A stretch of DNA of 64,000 bases from Acidobacteriota bacterium (GTDB taxonomy: Bacteria > Acidobacteriota > Terriglobia > Bryobacterales > Bryobacteraceae). How positions within the stretch are numbered: position 1 is the stretch's first letter; the number at the start of each line of letters is the position of its first letter. The stretch is from the NCBI GenBank assembly GCA_025352795.1, contig JANXSF010000102.1:62001-126000 (forward strand), given 5' to 3'. The notes below the pieces were generated by a model. The model was not told the DNA's origin. It was given only the letters and a program-made list of their open reading frames with translations, and made no database searches. Below are positions 9,297-17,877 of this stretch, piece after piece. A program made the translations under genes and the position numbers.

Positions 9297-9923
9297 ATGA
9301 CCCATTCTTTACCGCAGACCGAAGGCCTGGACGAGTCCGTTTTAGTTGAACGGGCTAAATCCGGTGAGACGGCGGCGTTTACCGAGCTGGTGCGTCGCTA
9401 CGACAAGAAGATATTCCGCATGGCGAAACAAATCACGCAAAGTGATGAGGACGCCGAGGATGTATTGCAAGAGGCCTTGTTTAAGGCCTACAAACACTTA
9501 GATGACTTCCAGGGTAACTCCAAATTCTATACCTGGATTGTTAGAATTGCTGTCAACGAAGCATTGATGAAACTTCGTAAGAGGAAATCAGATCGAACTG
9601 TTTCCTTGGACGAAGAAATAGATACAGGCGAAGAAACAGTGACACGGGAGATAGCCGTTTGGGATGGCGACCCCGAACAGCGATATTCACAGGAAGAACT
9701 GAGAGTGATCCTAGACAATGCCATTCAAAGCTTAAAACCATCGTTCCGGACTGTTTTTGTGTTGCGCGATGTCGAAGAATTATCGACGGAAGAGACCGCC
9801 GACACTCTTGGATTGTCTATACCAGCCGTAAAATCAAGGCTGCTACGGGCTCGACTTGAATTACGGGAAAAACTAACGCGAATGTTTAAGAAGAAGGGGG
9901 AAGACGCGTTTGCTTACCTGTAA
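9297..9923 (+). CDS. ECF-type RNA polymerase sigma factor (RpoE-like)
   Basis: This 208-residue protein contains region 2 (about 24-95: FTELVRRYDKKIFRMAKQIT, DEDAEDVLQEALFKAYKHL) and region 4 (about 138-190: PSFRTVFVLRDVEELSTEETADTLGLSIPAVKSRLLRARLELR), with no region 3, as in group 4 sigma factors. It overlaps a zinc-finger anti-sigma gene by 14 bases, the usual sigma/anti-sigma arrangement. Such pairs usually respond to envelope or redox stress. The regulon cannot be read here. The ATG is preceded only by AGGA at one base distance, so translation initiation may be weak or leaderless. Confidence 0.94.
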   Translation: MTHSLPQTEGLDESVLVERAKSGETAAFTELVRRYDKKIFRMAKQITQSDEDAEDVLQEALFKAYKHLDDFQGNSKFYTWIVRIAVNEALMKLRKRKSDRTVSLDEEIDTGEETVTREIAVWDGDPEQRYSQEELRVILDNAIQSLKPSFRTVFVLRDVEELSTEETADTLGLSIPAVKSRLLRARLELREKLTRMFKKKGEDAFAYL

Positions 9924-10164
9924 AGATTTACTGTCAGAATTGAATACGTTTTTGGACGATACGGCGGATCCAAATTTGAGGCAGGAGTTGCAACGTCATG
10001 TGAACGAATGCCCCAATTGTTGGGTGATTGTCGATACGACTCAAAAAACGCTGAAGGTCTACAAGGGGATGCAGGCCCAGGAAATTCCTCCGGGCATTGA
10101 ATCTCGCGTAATGAAGGCGCTGGAACGCAAAATTGCTGCTGATAAAGCCAGTTCAGGCGCTTAG
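9910..10164 (+). CDS. zinc-finger anti-sigma factor (ZAS-like)
   Basis: This 84-residue soluble protein has CKDLLSELNTFLDD at the N-terminus and the zinc-binding HxxxCxxC (HVNECPNCW, about residues 36-44), the layout of a ZAS anti-sigma domain. It lacks a membrane segment, so it would act in the cytoplasm as a redox or metal-sensitive inhibitor of the adjacent sigma factor. Start is TTG at 9910, with GGGGGAAG about 7 bases upstream, inside the sigma gene. Partner assignment rests on overlap and domain type. Confidence 0.85.
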   Translation: MLTCKDLLSELNTFLDDTADPNLRQELQRHVNECPNCWVIVDTTQKTLKVYKGMQAQEIPPGIESRVMKALERKIAADKASSGA

Positions 10165-10178
10165 CTAATTCTTATTGA

Positions 10179-10196
10179 CGGAATCCCATTGACAGC
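10179..10196. repeat. CGGAATCCC...TTGACAGC element, copy 2 (after the anti-sigma gene)
   Basis: This is a shorter version of the element at 9249-9273: CGGAATCCC followed directly by ATTGACAGC. It lies in the 38-base gap between the anti-sigma gene and the convergent 95-aa gene. A 7-base inverted repeat (CTAATTC at 10165-10171, GAATTAG at 10200-10206) encloses it. Its role is unknown. Confidence 0.3.
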
Positions 10197-10202
10197 GGCG
10201 AA

Positions 10203-10490
10203 TTAGTTTTCGCCGATGGCGTTTAGCATCTTGATAATTTCCAGGTTTTCAACCGGTAGATTCCCTTTTTCCAGCAATTTTCGCGTGCAATCTACCTGAT
10301 TTTGGTAAGCCGGAAACTCAATGGTCACATGGCCCGGTTGGTGAATAATTTGGGGATTCACAGGGAAGGGAGTGCCCGCCAAAGATTCCAGGACGTCTTC
10401 CAGCAAATGAGGTGAAACGGCTAGCCTCAGAAGCACCAATTCACCTTCCGATCCCGCAAGTTCAGGGTTCAAAAGTTTGTCTAATATCAT
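10203..10490 (-). CDS. conserved hypothetical protein, possible ACT/ferredoxin-like fold (95 aa)
   Basis: This is a small cytosolic protein without Cys pairs or membrane segments. Alternating strands and helices (ELVLLRLAVSPHLLEDVLES, HVTIEFPAYQNQVDCTRKLL) suggest a beta-alpha-beta ferredoxin-like fold such as ACT or NIL domains, but I recognise no specific family. It stands alone, convergent with the anti-sigma gene. Confidence 0.65.
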   Translation of the reverse strand: MILDKLLNPELAGSEGELVLLRLAVSPHLLEDVLESLAGTPFPVNPQIIHQPGHVTIEFPAYQNQVDCTRKLLEKGNLPVENLEIIKMLNAIGEN

Positions 10491-10605
10491 AAGCCCGTAC
10501 CTCCAACCTTTTCTTGAAAAAAGGCAGAAATCCAGCCATTAGCGCATTCGGTTGTTTGAGACGGACCGCGCGCCTTTAGCACTTTTTTACGTGGTTGCAA
10601 GTAGC

Positions 10606-10633
10606 AGAATCTCATCTAGGTGAGAAGGATTCT
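10606..10633. other. imperfect hairpin in the 10491-10745 gap
   Basis: AGAAT/ATTCT and CTCA/TGAG arms pair around a TCTAGG loop with a four-base bulge. It lies downstream of the secreted 359-aa gene and upstream of the 95-aa gene, both on the minus strand. There is no T-run, so it is not a clear terminator. Nothing else was recognised in this 255-base gap. Confidence 0.25.
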
Positions 10634-10745
10634 AAATCACTCCACATTGGTCTTCAGCATATCACCAGCGCAAGTCCCCATCAAGCAAAATCCATGCGTG
10701 ATGGCTGTAAAAACCTTGAATGGTGAAAACTGAGGGTCGAAACTA

Positions 10746-11825
10746 TTATTTACCGTCTCCGCCGTAGGGAATGATACGAGGCCCGTCTTCTAAACCCTCA
10801 ATTCTGACGACCTTAGGCTTCTTGGGAGCTTCGGGCTTGCCTGGGAAGGGAGCTAATACGAGCATCGCCGATGGCACCAATAATTCCGACTCGGATCGTG
10901 GCGATGCGATTGGTGTTGCCGGAGGTCGATTTTCGGCCAACAGGACGGTCTGTTTCTTCTGAAGGATGGCCAATTGAGCGGATGAGATGTGCGACCAGGC
11001 ATGAAGGTCGGCCTCTTCAATGGTAGCTTTCATCGAACCGATCAGATGCTTAATGTCGAGTCCTTTCTTTGCCGGAATCACTCCAGGAAAGTATTCATCG
11101 ATTTGAGTCAGAATCGACGTTAAACGAGTCAACGAATCTTCCGCCAGTTGTTCGGTCGCCATATTTAAGTGGAGGCTCAGTTGGACGCCGTCCTCAAGCT
11201 TAAAGCCGGTGGCATAGGCATTCATTCCACGCAAAGGATTTTTTGCGCCATTCCCGTTTTCCTGAGAGACAGTTGAGACCACCCAGAAATCGTTCAGCGC
11301 CGCCATATCCGCTGCCGTGCTGAATAGTTCGTTCTTATCGGAGAGTGGCCCACGCCTCGGCGCTGCTCCACGATCCAATGCGTCGCCAATGATCGTCTTC
11401 GTTCCAAGCAATGCAGTGACCGGATCGATGTATGCGATCAGAATCTCATCCTCGGCAGGCTTTGGCGAACCAACGAGGGTCGCGCCTTTGAAAGCACGGG
11501 AAACAGCTCCTTCCTGGGACGCAGCTTTTTGCAGTTGAGCCAGATCAAAGCGTCCGCTGGCGATCACCAGCATGTTGGCCGGAGACCTACCTTGCTCCCC
11601 TGGAAGTGGGGATGAAATCAGCAATCGTTCCACGTGTCCAAGCATTTCACCCACGGCCCGCCATTGGGAGCGAGCGGGCGATGCACCATCAATCGCTTTC
11701 CAGTTAAGCCCAGCCAGCAGTTGTGCCTCTGGGTTAGCAAATCGCCAATAACTGGGCTCTACCGTTTGGGCAAGTTGAGCATGCAAAAACGAGGTCGCGA
11801 TGAGGGTTAAAAAAGCAACTTTCAT
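10746..11825 (-). CDS. secreted protein of unknown function (359 aa)
   Basis: The start at 11825 (MKVAFLTLIATSFLHAQ) gives a clean signal peptide cleaved after HAQ. An in-frame GTG/TTG-type extension to 11870 would bury it behind 15 polar residues. The mature part contains AEDEILIAYIDPVTALLGTK and long amphipathic stretches, resembling the secreted acidobacterial proteins that estimate values over a model, but I recognise no named domain. It begins 4 bases after the stop of the preceding TIGR03437-like gene, so the two are coupled. The location is presumably periplasm or cell surface. Confidence 0.75.
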   Translation of the reverse strand: MKVAFLTLIATSFLHAQLAQTVEPSYWRFANPEAQLLAGLNWKAIDGASPARSQWRAVGEMLGHVERLLISSPLPGEQGRSPANMLVIASGRFDLAQLQKAASQEGAVSRAFKGATLVGSPKPAEDEILIAYIDPVTALLGTKTIIGDALDRGAAPRRGPLSDKNELFSTAADMAALNDFWVVSTVSQENGNGAKNPLRGMNAYATGFKLEDGVQLSLHLNMATEQLAEDSLTRLTSILTQIDEYFPGVIPAKKGLDIKHLIGSMKATIEEADLHAWSHISSAQLAILQKKQTVLLAENRPPATPIASPRSESELLVPSAMLVLAPFPGKPEAPKKPKVVRIEGLEDGPRIIPYGGDGK

Positions 11826-11829
11826 AAAA

Positions 11830-14265
11830 TTATTCCACCGGCAATAGAACATTGTTGCTGTCCTGTCCATTCACTCGCACTTTAATTTGGACCGCTGCGC
11901 CAGAAGGAAATTCAGGGGCGATCTTCCAAAGGGAGGCAATTGTCCCAATCATTCCTGTGGCTGCCACTGACGAAGCAGCGGGTGCAGTGTACTCTCCGGC
12001 TACCAGCTCTACTTTGTCGGCAACACCGTACAGAATTCCCTCAGGAACCGTGAATCCTTCAGGAACAGGTCGTAGGAGTGGACCAAATCCGGTTCCGAAG
12101 AGAGTGATGGTTTCACCCTTCTTTGCAGGACTATCCGGGGTTATCGGCTTGCCATTTTCGTGAACAGCAACAGCATAGCCGGTTGAATCAATAAAGAAGG
12201 CAAATAAACCTGGTGCATTGCGAGCCACTTTGAAGGTGGAAGCAATATCCTGCTGATTCGCTAGCCGGATGAACAAGGTTTGATCCCCTGGTTCCGCTTC
12301 GGCTGGAAGGAATGCATTGATCTGTTGCGGACTAACAAAAATCAGGGGTAAAAACCGGTTATTCCAACGGACGGTAATTCCCCCCAAAGTTTGAGGAACT
12401 GGATTGACACCGCCGACTAACGTCTCAGTCCCCAAGCCTTCTCCGTAAATCGAAATGATCGAACCGGCAGAAACGGCCTGTATTGGAGTTTCACCTGCCG
12501 AGTTCCTCACACCAGCCTCAGCCACAAATGCAACTTTGTCCAAGGCGGCACGAACAGTGTGGACAGCATTCATGGAGATGGATGCAGTGCGGAATGTGCC
12601 TTGTAAATCGCCTTCCCATCGGCGGAAGCGGAACCCTTTCAGCGTATCTGCGGTGACCGTAACTTGCGTGTCTGAAGAATAAAACCCATCCACACTGGGC
12701 GGATTGAACTGAAAAGCTGCTCCTTCAGCAGGATCTGATACCGCTACTAAACGGTTCATAGTGCGGTAGGACGCCCCAATTCGAATGTCTTCATTTGCGA
12801 ACTGAATATTGCGAGAAGGCGTAGCCACCCCATCATTCCAACCCTGGAATTCGTAACGCACTCCATCACCTAAGGCCAGGACGCTGGAAGCAGCGATGGA
12901 AACACTGGAACCCGATGGTTTATCAATGCTGCAGGGAGCCAGGCAATCCACACCGTCCAATTGGAGCCTGATACCAGCCTGAGCCATGGAAACCGTCAAT
13001 CGAGGCAACATCTGGTAATTCGCTGTCCAACGAATCCCACCAGCGGCTGGCACTTCGGCCGGAAGTACCAATTCCTGCGCAGCATCGCCTCCATGACTCC
13101 ACCCTGTGAAATTCAATTTGCGATCGCGAGAATCGGTAACTTGCGCTGGTGCAGCAATCGAGTGTTTACTCCCGGCAGCCCAGGCAAAGTCCTGCGACGG
13201 CCAATTGTCACGACCATCAATACTTACCTTGAGATTCGGCGGATTCGTAGCAATAGAAACGCTGATCCCTTTTTTGAAACGTGCGGTGATCGTGCTGGAG
13301 ATGTTGACATTATTGACCTTATAGACGGTATTCTGACCGCCACCAATGTCAAAGGAATCGAAAACCCATAAGGTCTGTTGCAGATCTCTCTGTGGACTGG
13401 GAGCGCCTAAAACAATTTGCTGGCCATCTCCGAAATCAAAGATGCCCGATTTACTGGCAGCGCTAATTGTGCCTGGGACCAGAGTGTTCACATTGGTACC
13501 GTCCACTCTCACCTGTAATTCCGGTGGACTGGTATAAAAGGTCACACGCTTTCCTGGCGCGAACCGTGGATTCAGCACAGTCGGACCCTTGACCAGGATG
13601 CTGCCCACAAATGCACTGGGAGCATTGGCGTTTACAGACCATCCCTGGAAAACAAATCCTGGAAACGGGTAGGCCGCCAAGGTCATGGAACTCCCGGCAT
13701 CAGCCCAAATAGTCTGCGACGTGTCGTAGCACTGTCCACCGACATACACTACACCCGGAAATTGAACTCCTGGATTATTTACAAACGGTTGCGCTGGAGT
13801 GCCAGGATAGCCGCAGGCGCTTGCTGGACGATTTGCAGGGTCACCCGAGTAATTGAACAAGAAAAGATCCACTCGGTACTGGAAGATCACGATACTTTTA
13901 TATTCCGCTACCACCGCATTCGCCGTAATGGTTACGGTATTGCTGGATGCGGAGAACTGCTGCGTCGGGTCTGACCAACCATTGGCGATATAACGGGTTG
14001 TTCCAGTGGGATCTGCTTGCGAGTTAATTTGAAGTATGTGCTTTGTCCCCGTCTGCCACAAAAAGTTCTGAGCAGACGTGTAGGGGGTTCCATCAACATA
14101 AAATACAGCTCCAGAAGGTACCGTAGAAACCTTGTTTAGCACTATTTGCGCACTAAGCTGGCCGACCATGAACAGCATTCCAAGCCCCATCAGGCTCCTG
14201 GTGCGGTGTTCGACTTTCAGGCTGTTTGTAATTTTCAGACAATATTCAAAGAGTTGAGTTTTCAT
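11830..14265 (-). CDS. secreted repeat protein with Solibacter-type (TIGR03437-like) C-terminal domain
   Basis: This is an 811-residue exported protein. Hydrophobic GLGMLFMVGQLSAQ forms the signal core. The middle (about 50-570) has repeated beta-sandwich-like units with a recurring phrase ending in a GW motif (GWSDP, GWSVN, GWSHG, GWNDG, RWEGD), similar to PEGA or bacterial repeat domains. The last 230 residues carry AGSIISIYGEGLG, VSPQQINAFLP and TLFGTGFGP, typical of the TIGR03437 domain seen almost only in Solibacter relatives. The start is uncertain: ATG 14265 is used here, ATG 14190 has AGGAG just upstream, and the frame is open to 14304. It is probably a surface or extracellular structural protein. 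Confidence 0.85.
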   Translation of the reverse strand: MKTQLFEYCLKITNSLKVEHRTRSLMGLGMLFMVGQLSAQIVLNKVSTVPSGAVFYVDGTPYTSAQNFLWQTGTKHILQINSQADPTGTTRYIANGWSDPTQQFSASSNTVTITANAVVAEYKSIVIFQYRVDLFLFNYSGDPANRPASACGYPGTPAQPFVNNPGVQFPGVVYVGGQCYDTSQTIWADAGSSMTLAAYPFPGFVFQGWSVNANAPSAFVGSILVKGPTVLNPRFAPGKRVTFYTSPPELQVRVDGTNVNTLVPGTISAASKSGIFDFGDGQQIVLGAPSPQRDLQQTLWVFDSFDIGGGQNTVYKVNNVNISSTITARFKKGISVSIATNPPNLKVSIDGRDNWPSQDFAWAAGSKHSIAAPAQVTDSRDRKLNFTGWSHGGDAAQELVLPAEVPAAGGIRWTANYQMLPRLTVSMAQAGIRLQLDGVDCLAPCSIDKPSGSSVSIAASSVLALGDGVRYEFQGWNDGVATPSRNIQFANEDIRIGASYRTMNRLVAVSDPAEGAAFQFNPPSVDGFYSSDTQVTVTADTLKGFRFRRWEGDLQGTFRTASISMNAVHTVRAALDKVAFVAEAGVRNSAGETPIQAVSAGSIISIYGEGLGTETLVGGVNPVPQTLGGITVRWNNRFLPLIFVSPQQINAFLPAEAEPGDQTLFIRLANQQDIASTFKVARNAPGLFAFFIDSTGYAVAVHENGKPITPDSPAKKGETITLFGTGFGPLLRPVPEGFTVPEGILYGVADKVELVAGEYTAPAASSVAATGMIGTIASLWKIAPEFPSGAAVQIKVRVNGQDSNNVLLPVE

Positions 14266-14379
14266 GCAATGACGCCTACTTCTTCTTTCGGCAGAAGGAG
14301 GCATCTTCTAAATGGGAGGAAACACTTATTTTGGTCTAGAAAACCTTAGCGGATCTAAGTATTGACCTTACATCGATTC

Positions 14380-15120
14380 TCAGCGTAAGCTTAAACCGCC
14401 GTCCACAGCCAACACTTGTCCAGTGATAAAGCTAGGCGATTCAAGGAAATACACCACCGCATCAGCCAATTCAGCACCCGATCCGGGCCGTCCGGCTGGG
14501 GTGGCTCGAATCATGGCGGCCACTTCCGGCGCATCCTGTTCCCCGAAAGGAATCACTCCCGGGGCCACAGAATTTACAGAAATTTGGGGCGCCCAAGCCT
14601 TGGCCAAAGCTTTCGTGAGCATAATGACACCCGCTTTCGACGCGCAATAGTGGGCATGATCCGCCCACGGTCGGATACCGCCCAATGAACTGATATTCAC
14701 GATTCTTCCAGCGCCGCGAGCTTTCATACGGATAGCCGCTTCTTTGCAACAGAAAAATACAGCCTTCAAATTCACGTTGTGGATGAAATCCCAATCTGCT
14801 TCGGTAATTGTCAGCGGGTCGAAATGGGTGAATCGCGCGGCATTGTTCACCAAACCGTCCAAACCACCCAACCTTTGATCAATGTCCAGGAACATCCGTT
14901 CAATTTCACTCACACTTTCCAGATTGGCCTGGAACAGGTCGGCACCACCACAATCAGCAGCCGTCCGTTCGGCCTCTTGCTTCGACCCGTTATAGTGGAT
15001 GGCAACCCGAGCCCCTTCTGCCGCCAGACGCAGTGCAATGGACCGCCCAATGCGACGGGCAGCACCGGTCACCAAAATCGTCTTGCCTCGCAGGCTAGCT
15101 CTCAGTATTGCGTCAGACAT
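14380..15120 (-). CDS. SDR family oxidoreductase, pteridine-reductase-like
   Basis: The 246-residue protein has the NAD(P)-binding TGAARRIGR (the Arg-rich form typical of pteridine reductases and FolM), NNAARF, the active-site Ser in NISSLGG, and YCASK, then AVDGGLSLR at the C-terminus. The start at 15120 is preferred over the in-frame ATG at 15132 because GGAG lies 6 bases before it. It is the last gene of the mazG operon. The TGxxxRxG pattern suggests reduction of dihydropterins or dihydrofolate, but related SDRs act on sugars and acyl chains, so substrate is inferred only. Confidence 0.82.
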   Translation of the reverse strand: MSDAILRASLRGKTILVTGAARRIGRSIALRLAAEGARVAIHYNGSKQEAERTAADCGGADLFQANLESVSEIERMFLDIDQRLGGLDGLVNNAARFTHFDPLTITEADWDFIHNVNLKAVFFCCKEAAIRMKARGAGRIVNISSLGGIRPWADHAHYCASKAGVIMLTKALAKAWAPQISVNSVAPGVIPFGEQDAPEVAAMIRATPAGRPGSGAELADAVVYFLESPSFITGQVLAVDGGLSLR

Positions 15121-15144
15121 TGGGATCTCCATATTGCGATTTCA

Positions 15145-16032
15145 TCAACCACGCTCCGTCAAAAAAACGCCACTAAGAATCAGAACGCCCCCACCAATCA
15201 GCGCGGTGCTGACGTGTTCCCCAAGCAGCGTGATTCCCAGAGTGCTTGCCATCAAAGGTTGCAAATAGCTGAACGAAGAAACCCGTGATGCAGATAGTTT
15301 GCCCAGCACATGGTAATAAAGAATGGAAGCGATCACTGAAGAGGCCAGTGCCATATACAGAATTCCACACCATGCGGCCAAGCTGACTTTGCTGAAGTCG
15401 AAATTCCAGCCGAAATAAAGTGTCATCGGAAATAGCGCCAAAGCTCCTGCGAAGAAGGCGAAAGTTGTGGGGATGAATGGACCATGCTTCACCACCATTG
15501 CTTTTCCGAAAACAACGTAGCAGGAAAACGCAAATGCCGATCCGAAACTCATCAGATCTCCCCAAAAGGTTGGCCCGGCCACTGTGCCAGCGCGAGCCTG
15601 CAAAATTCCTAAGCCACCAAGCGCCAGTACGATTCCGCCTATTTTTTGGAGCGAAAGCGATTCGTGACCCAGTATTGCGGTGAGTGTCAACACAATCAAA
15701 GGCACCATTCCGATGATCAATCCGGCATGAGTAACGGTGGTCCGCCCCATGCCGAGTATGAATAAAACCTGATTCGCGGCAATGCCTACCAGTCCAAGAA
15801 GTCCCATGCGCAGTGCGTCAGAATTTGTCCAGGTTTTCCCGTGCTTACGATAGGACCAAAAATAAACTGGGATGAGAAACATTGCCGCCAGCGGAATTCG
15901 AATTCCAGCAAGCAATGGACCAGGCAGTTCCTTCAACACAATCTTTGTGGCGATGAAATTCAATGACCAGATCAACATCACCAAAAGCAACAGCAAGTAT
16001 AGTCGCCAAGGTCTACTGGCAGGGTCGGTCAA
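15145..16032 (-). CDS. EamA/DMT-family transporter (10 TM)
   Basis: A 295-residue membrane protein with ten predicted hydrophobic spans arranged as two EamA repeats, the second beginning near residue 150. LIWSLNFIATKIVL near the start and the C-terminal STLGITLLGEHVSTALIGGGVLIL resemble RhaT/YdcZ/PecM-type metabolite exporters. Its TTG start overlaps the stop of the upstream racemase gene (TTGA), so it is translationally coupled. The genomic company (racemase, acyltransferase) suggests that it moves an amino acid or derivative, but the substrate is not visible. Confidence 0.88.
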   Translation of the reverse strand: MTDPASRPWRLYLLLLLVMLIWSLNFIATKIVLKELPGPLLAGIRIPLAAMFLIPVYFWSYRKHGKTWTNSDALRMGLLGLVGIAANQVLFILGMGRTTVTHAGLIIGMVPLIVLTLTAILGHESLSLQKIGGIVLALGGLGILQARAGTVAGPTFWGDLMSFGSAFAFSCYVVFGKAMVVKHGPFIPTTFAFFAGALALFPMTLYFGWNFDFSKVSLAAWCGILYMALASSVIASILYYHVLGKLSASRVSSFSYLQPLMASTLGITLLGEHVSTALIGGGVLILSGVFLTERG

Positions 16033-17138
16033 CTAAGAGTCTCCTCACGAACGGTGATCGATTTCAGGAACTCCATGTCCATTCCGTATCCGAAGCCCAC
16101 GCCATCAGTCACCTGAATGGTGCCTTGAGGAGTGGTCTCCACGGCAGGAACAATCACGTCGCGTTTCCAATAGCGTTTGCTAGCCGACACGTCCCCTGGG
16201 AGTGTGAAATTCGGCAAGGTGGACAGTGCCACATTATGAGCCCGCCCAATTCCCGATTCCAACATGCCGCCACACCAAACCGGCACGTTCGCTTTCTGGC
16301 ATACGTCATGCACTCGCTTTGCTTCAGCAAAACCACCCACGCGACCCAGCTTGATGTTGATAATCCGACAGGCGCCCATGTCAATGGCCTGCTGAGCATG
16401 GTGCGCCGATCGGATACATTCGTCCAGGCACACCGGCGTTTGCAATTTTGTTTGCAATGTTGAGTGGTCAATAATATCGTCGTGGGCCAATGGTTGTTCC
16501 ACCATCATTAAGTAGAAATCATCCAACTTGCGCAGATGGTCAATGTCGTCCAATGTGTACGCTGAATTGGCATCGGCCATCAGCTTGATCCCTGGAAATT
16601 CCTGACGCACTGCACGCAAATCTTCCACATCGCGCCCCGGCTTAATTTTCATCTTGATGCGCTGGTAGCCGTCGGCCAGCTCTTTCTCTACTTTCTTGAG
16701 CAGCTCAGCAACTGTGTCTTGAATGCCAATGGAAACACCACAAGCAATTTCCTTACGCGCACCACCACCGATTTCCTGCCACAATGGCCGCCCATTGCGA
16801 CGCGCCTGTAAATCCCATACGGCCGCTTCTAAGCCGCCACGAGCCATAAAATGCCCGCGAATATGGCTGAGTAGCGGATAGACATCGTCAGCGGAAGCAA
16901 GCTCGCGACCCAACACGCGCGGGGACGCATAGTGCTTTACGATCAACCAGGCCGCTTCGGTCCACTCTTCGTTGTAGAAAGGATTTTCTCCAGCAGTCAC
17001 TTCGCCCCAACCAGAAACGCCATCGGCAACTACTTCAACCAGAACCATGTCGCGCGAATAGGTGCGTCCAAAACTGGTTTCAAAATAATGCACCAATGGC
17101 ATCTGAATTTGTCGTAAACGAATCTGCTCAATTTTCAT
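16029..17138 (-). CDS. o-succinylbenzoate synthase / N-succinylamino-acid racemase (enolase superfamily)
   Basis: This is a 369-residue muconate-lactonizing-type enolase-superfamily enzyme. The catalytic Lys pair is KMK (162-164), metal ligands are D189 (ADANSAY), E214 (VEQPL) and D239 (LDECI), and the second base is K263 (NIKLGRVGG). This set matches MenC/NSAR enzymes, which dehydrate SHCHC to o-succinylbenzoate or racemise N-succinyl amino acids. It overlaps the GNAT gene by 11 bases. That pairing is the known gene context for N-succinylamino-acid racemases and no other men gene is present, so racemase activity is favoured by context. A dual function remains possible. Confidence 0.85.
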   Translation of the reverse strand: MKIEQIRLRQIQMPLVHYFETSFGRTYSRDMVLVEVVADGVSGWGEVTAGENPFYNEEWTEAAWLIVKHYASPRVLGRELASADDVYPLLSHIRGHFMARGGLEAAVWDLQARRNGRPLWQEIGGGARKEIACGVSIGIQDTVAELLKKVEKELADGYQRIKMKIKPGRDVEDLRAVRQEFPGIKLMADANSAYTLDDIDHLRKLDDFYLMMVEQPLAHDDIIDHSTLQTKLQTPVCLDECIRSAHHAQQAIDMGACRIINIKLGRVGGFAEAKRVHDVCQKANVPVWCGGMLESGIGRAHNVALSTLPNFTLPGDVSASKRYWKRDVIVPAVETTPQGTIQVTDGVGFGYGMDMEFLKSITVREETLS

Positions 17139-17877
17139 TTTTATTTATTCCAGCGGATAGCAGATAGCTGCATTCCTGTTCCCCACGTTCAAATCCGGTC
17201 ACAACTAAACCAGCTCCCAGATGCCACAAGAATTGTTTGCTGATTTTTGCTTGCACGTCGCGGGCCTGCTCAGGCTGAGTTTTCAGAATGTGGTCGATGT
17301 TGGTAGGAACGGAAATTCGCTCCAGCACTGTGGGCTTGTCGTACGGCTGACCTTGAATGATGCAGGTGGCACGCTTCGAATCCAAATCCCATTCAGCAAC
17401 GCAGCGATCCGTGGGCAACCCTGATTGCAGCGCGCTCGAAGTGATTCCATACTGGTTCAAAACATAACGCCCAACCACCGCGCCCAGGCGTTCAATATTG
17501 AAAAACGCGTTCTTGATCTGCAATGGATCAAAGGTCCATTCCACCAGATTCACACCATTTTGCAATGCGTCTGTGCGTTGCGTCAGCTTCAGCGAACGGC
17601 CCACTCCGGCATTTCTATACTCTTCAGCCACGCCCATCATGTGGCTATGTAGATAAACCTCTCCACCTTTTTTCAACCCAGGAATAGCCAACAGAAACCC
17701 AACCATCTTCTCGCCGTCGAAAGCACCCAGGGTCTGTCCACCAATTTTCGTGGCGACAACAAATAGCCTAACGGGCAACAGATCAATGTCGTCAAAACCC
17801 CAGATGACTTTCTGCAACTGAACCGCCTCGCGCAGCTCATCTAATTCCTGAATTGTTCGAACCGTAATGGCACTCAT
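17128..17877 (-). CDS. GNAT-family acyltransferase (COG3375-like)
   Basis: The 249-residue protein carries a GNAT fold with the acyl-CoA-binding segment EEYRNAGVGRSLKLTQR (about 85-101) and EWTFDPLQIKNAFFNIERLG, characteristic of COG3375 acetyltransferases. In Geobacillus a relative next to NSAR has been described as an N-succinyltransferase for D-amino acids. Here it sits directly upstream of the NSAR-like gene with an 11-base overlap and begins inside the mazG stop (ATGA). Its role with the racemase is therefore inferred, not shown. Confidence 0.8.
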   Translation of the reverse strand: MSAITVRTIQELDELREAVQLQKVIWGFDDIDLLPVRLFVVATKIGGQTLGAFDGEKMVGFLLAIPGLKKGGEVYLHSHMMGVAEEYRNAGVGRSLKLTQRTDALQNGVNLVEWTFDPLQIKNAFFNIERLGAVVGRYVLNQYGITSSALQSGLPTDRCVAEWDLDSKRATCIIQGQPYDKPTVLERISVPTNIDHILKTQPEQARDVQAKISKQFLWHLGAGLVVTGFERGEQECSYLLSAGINKNEN

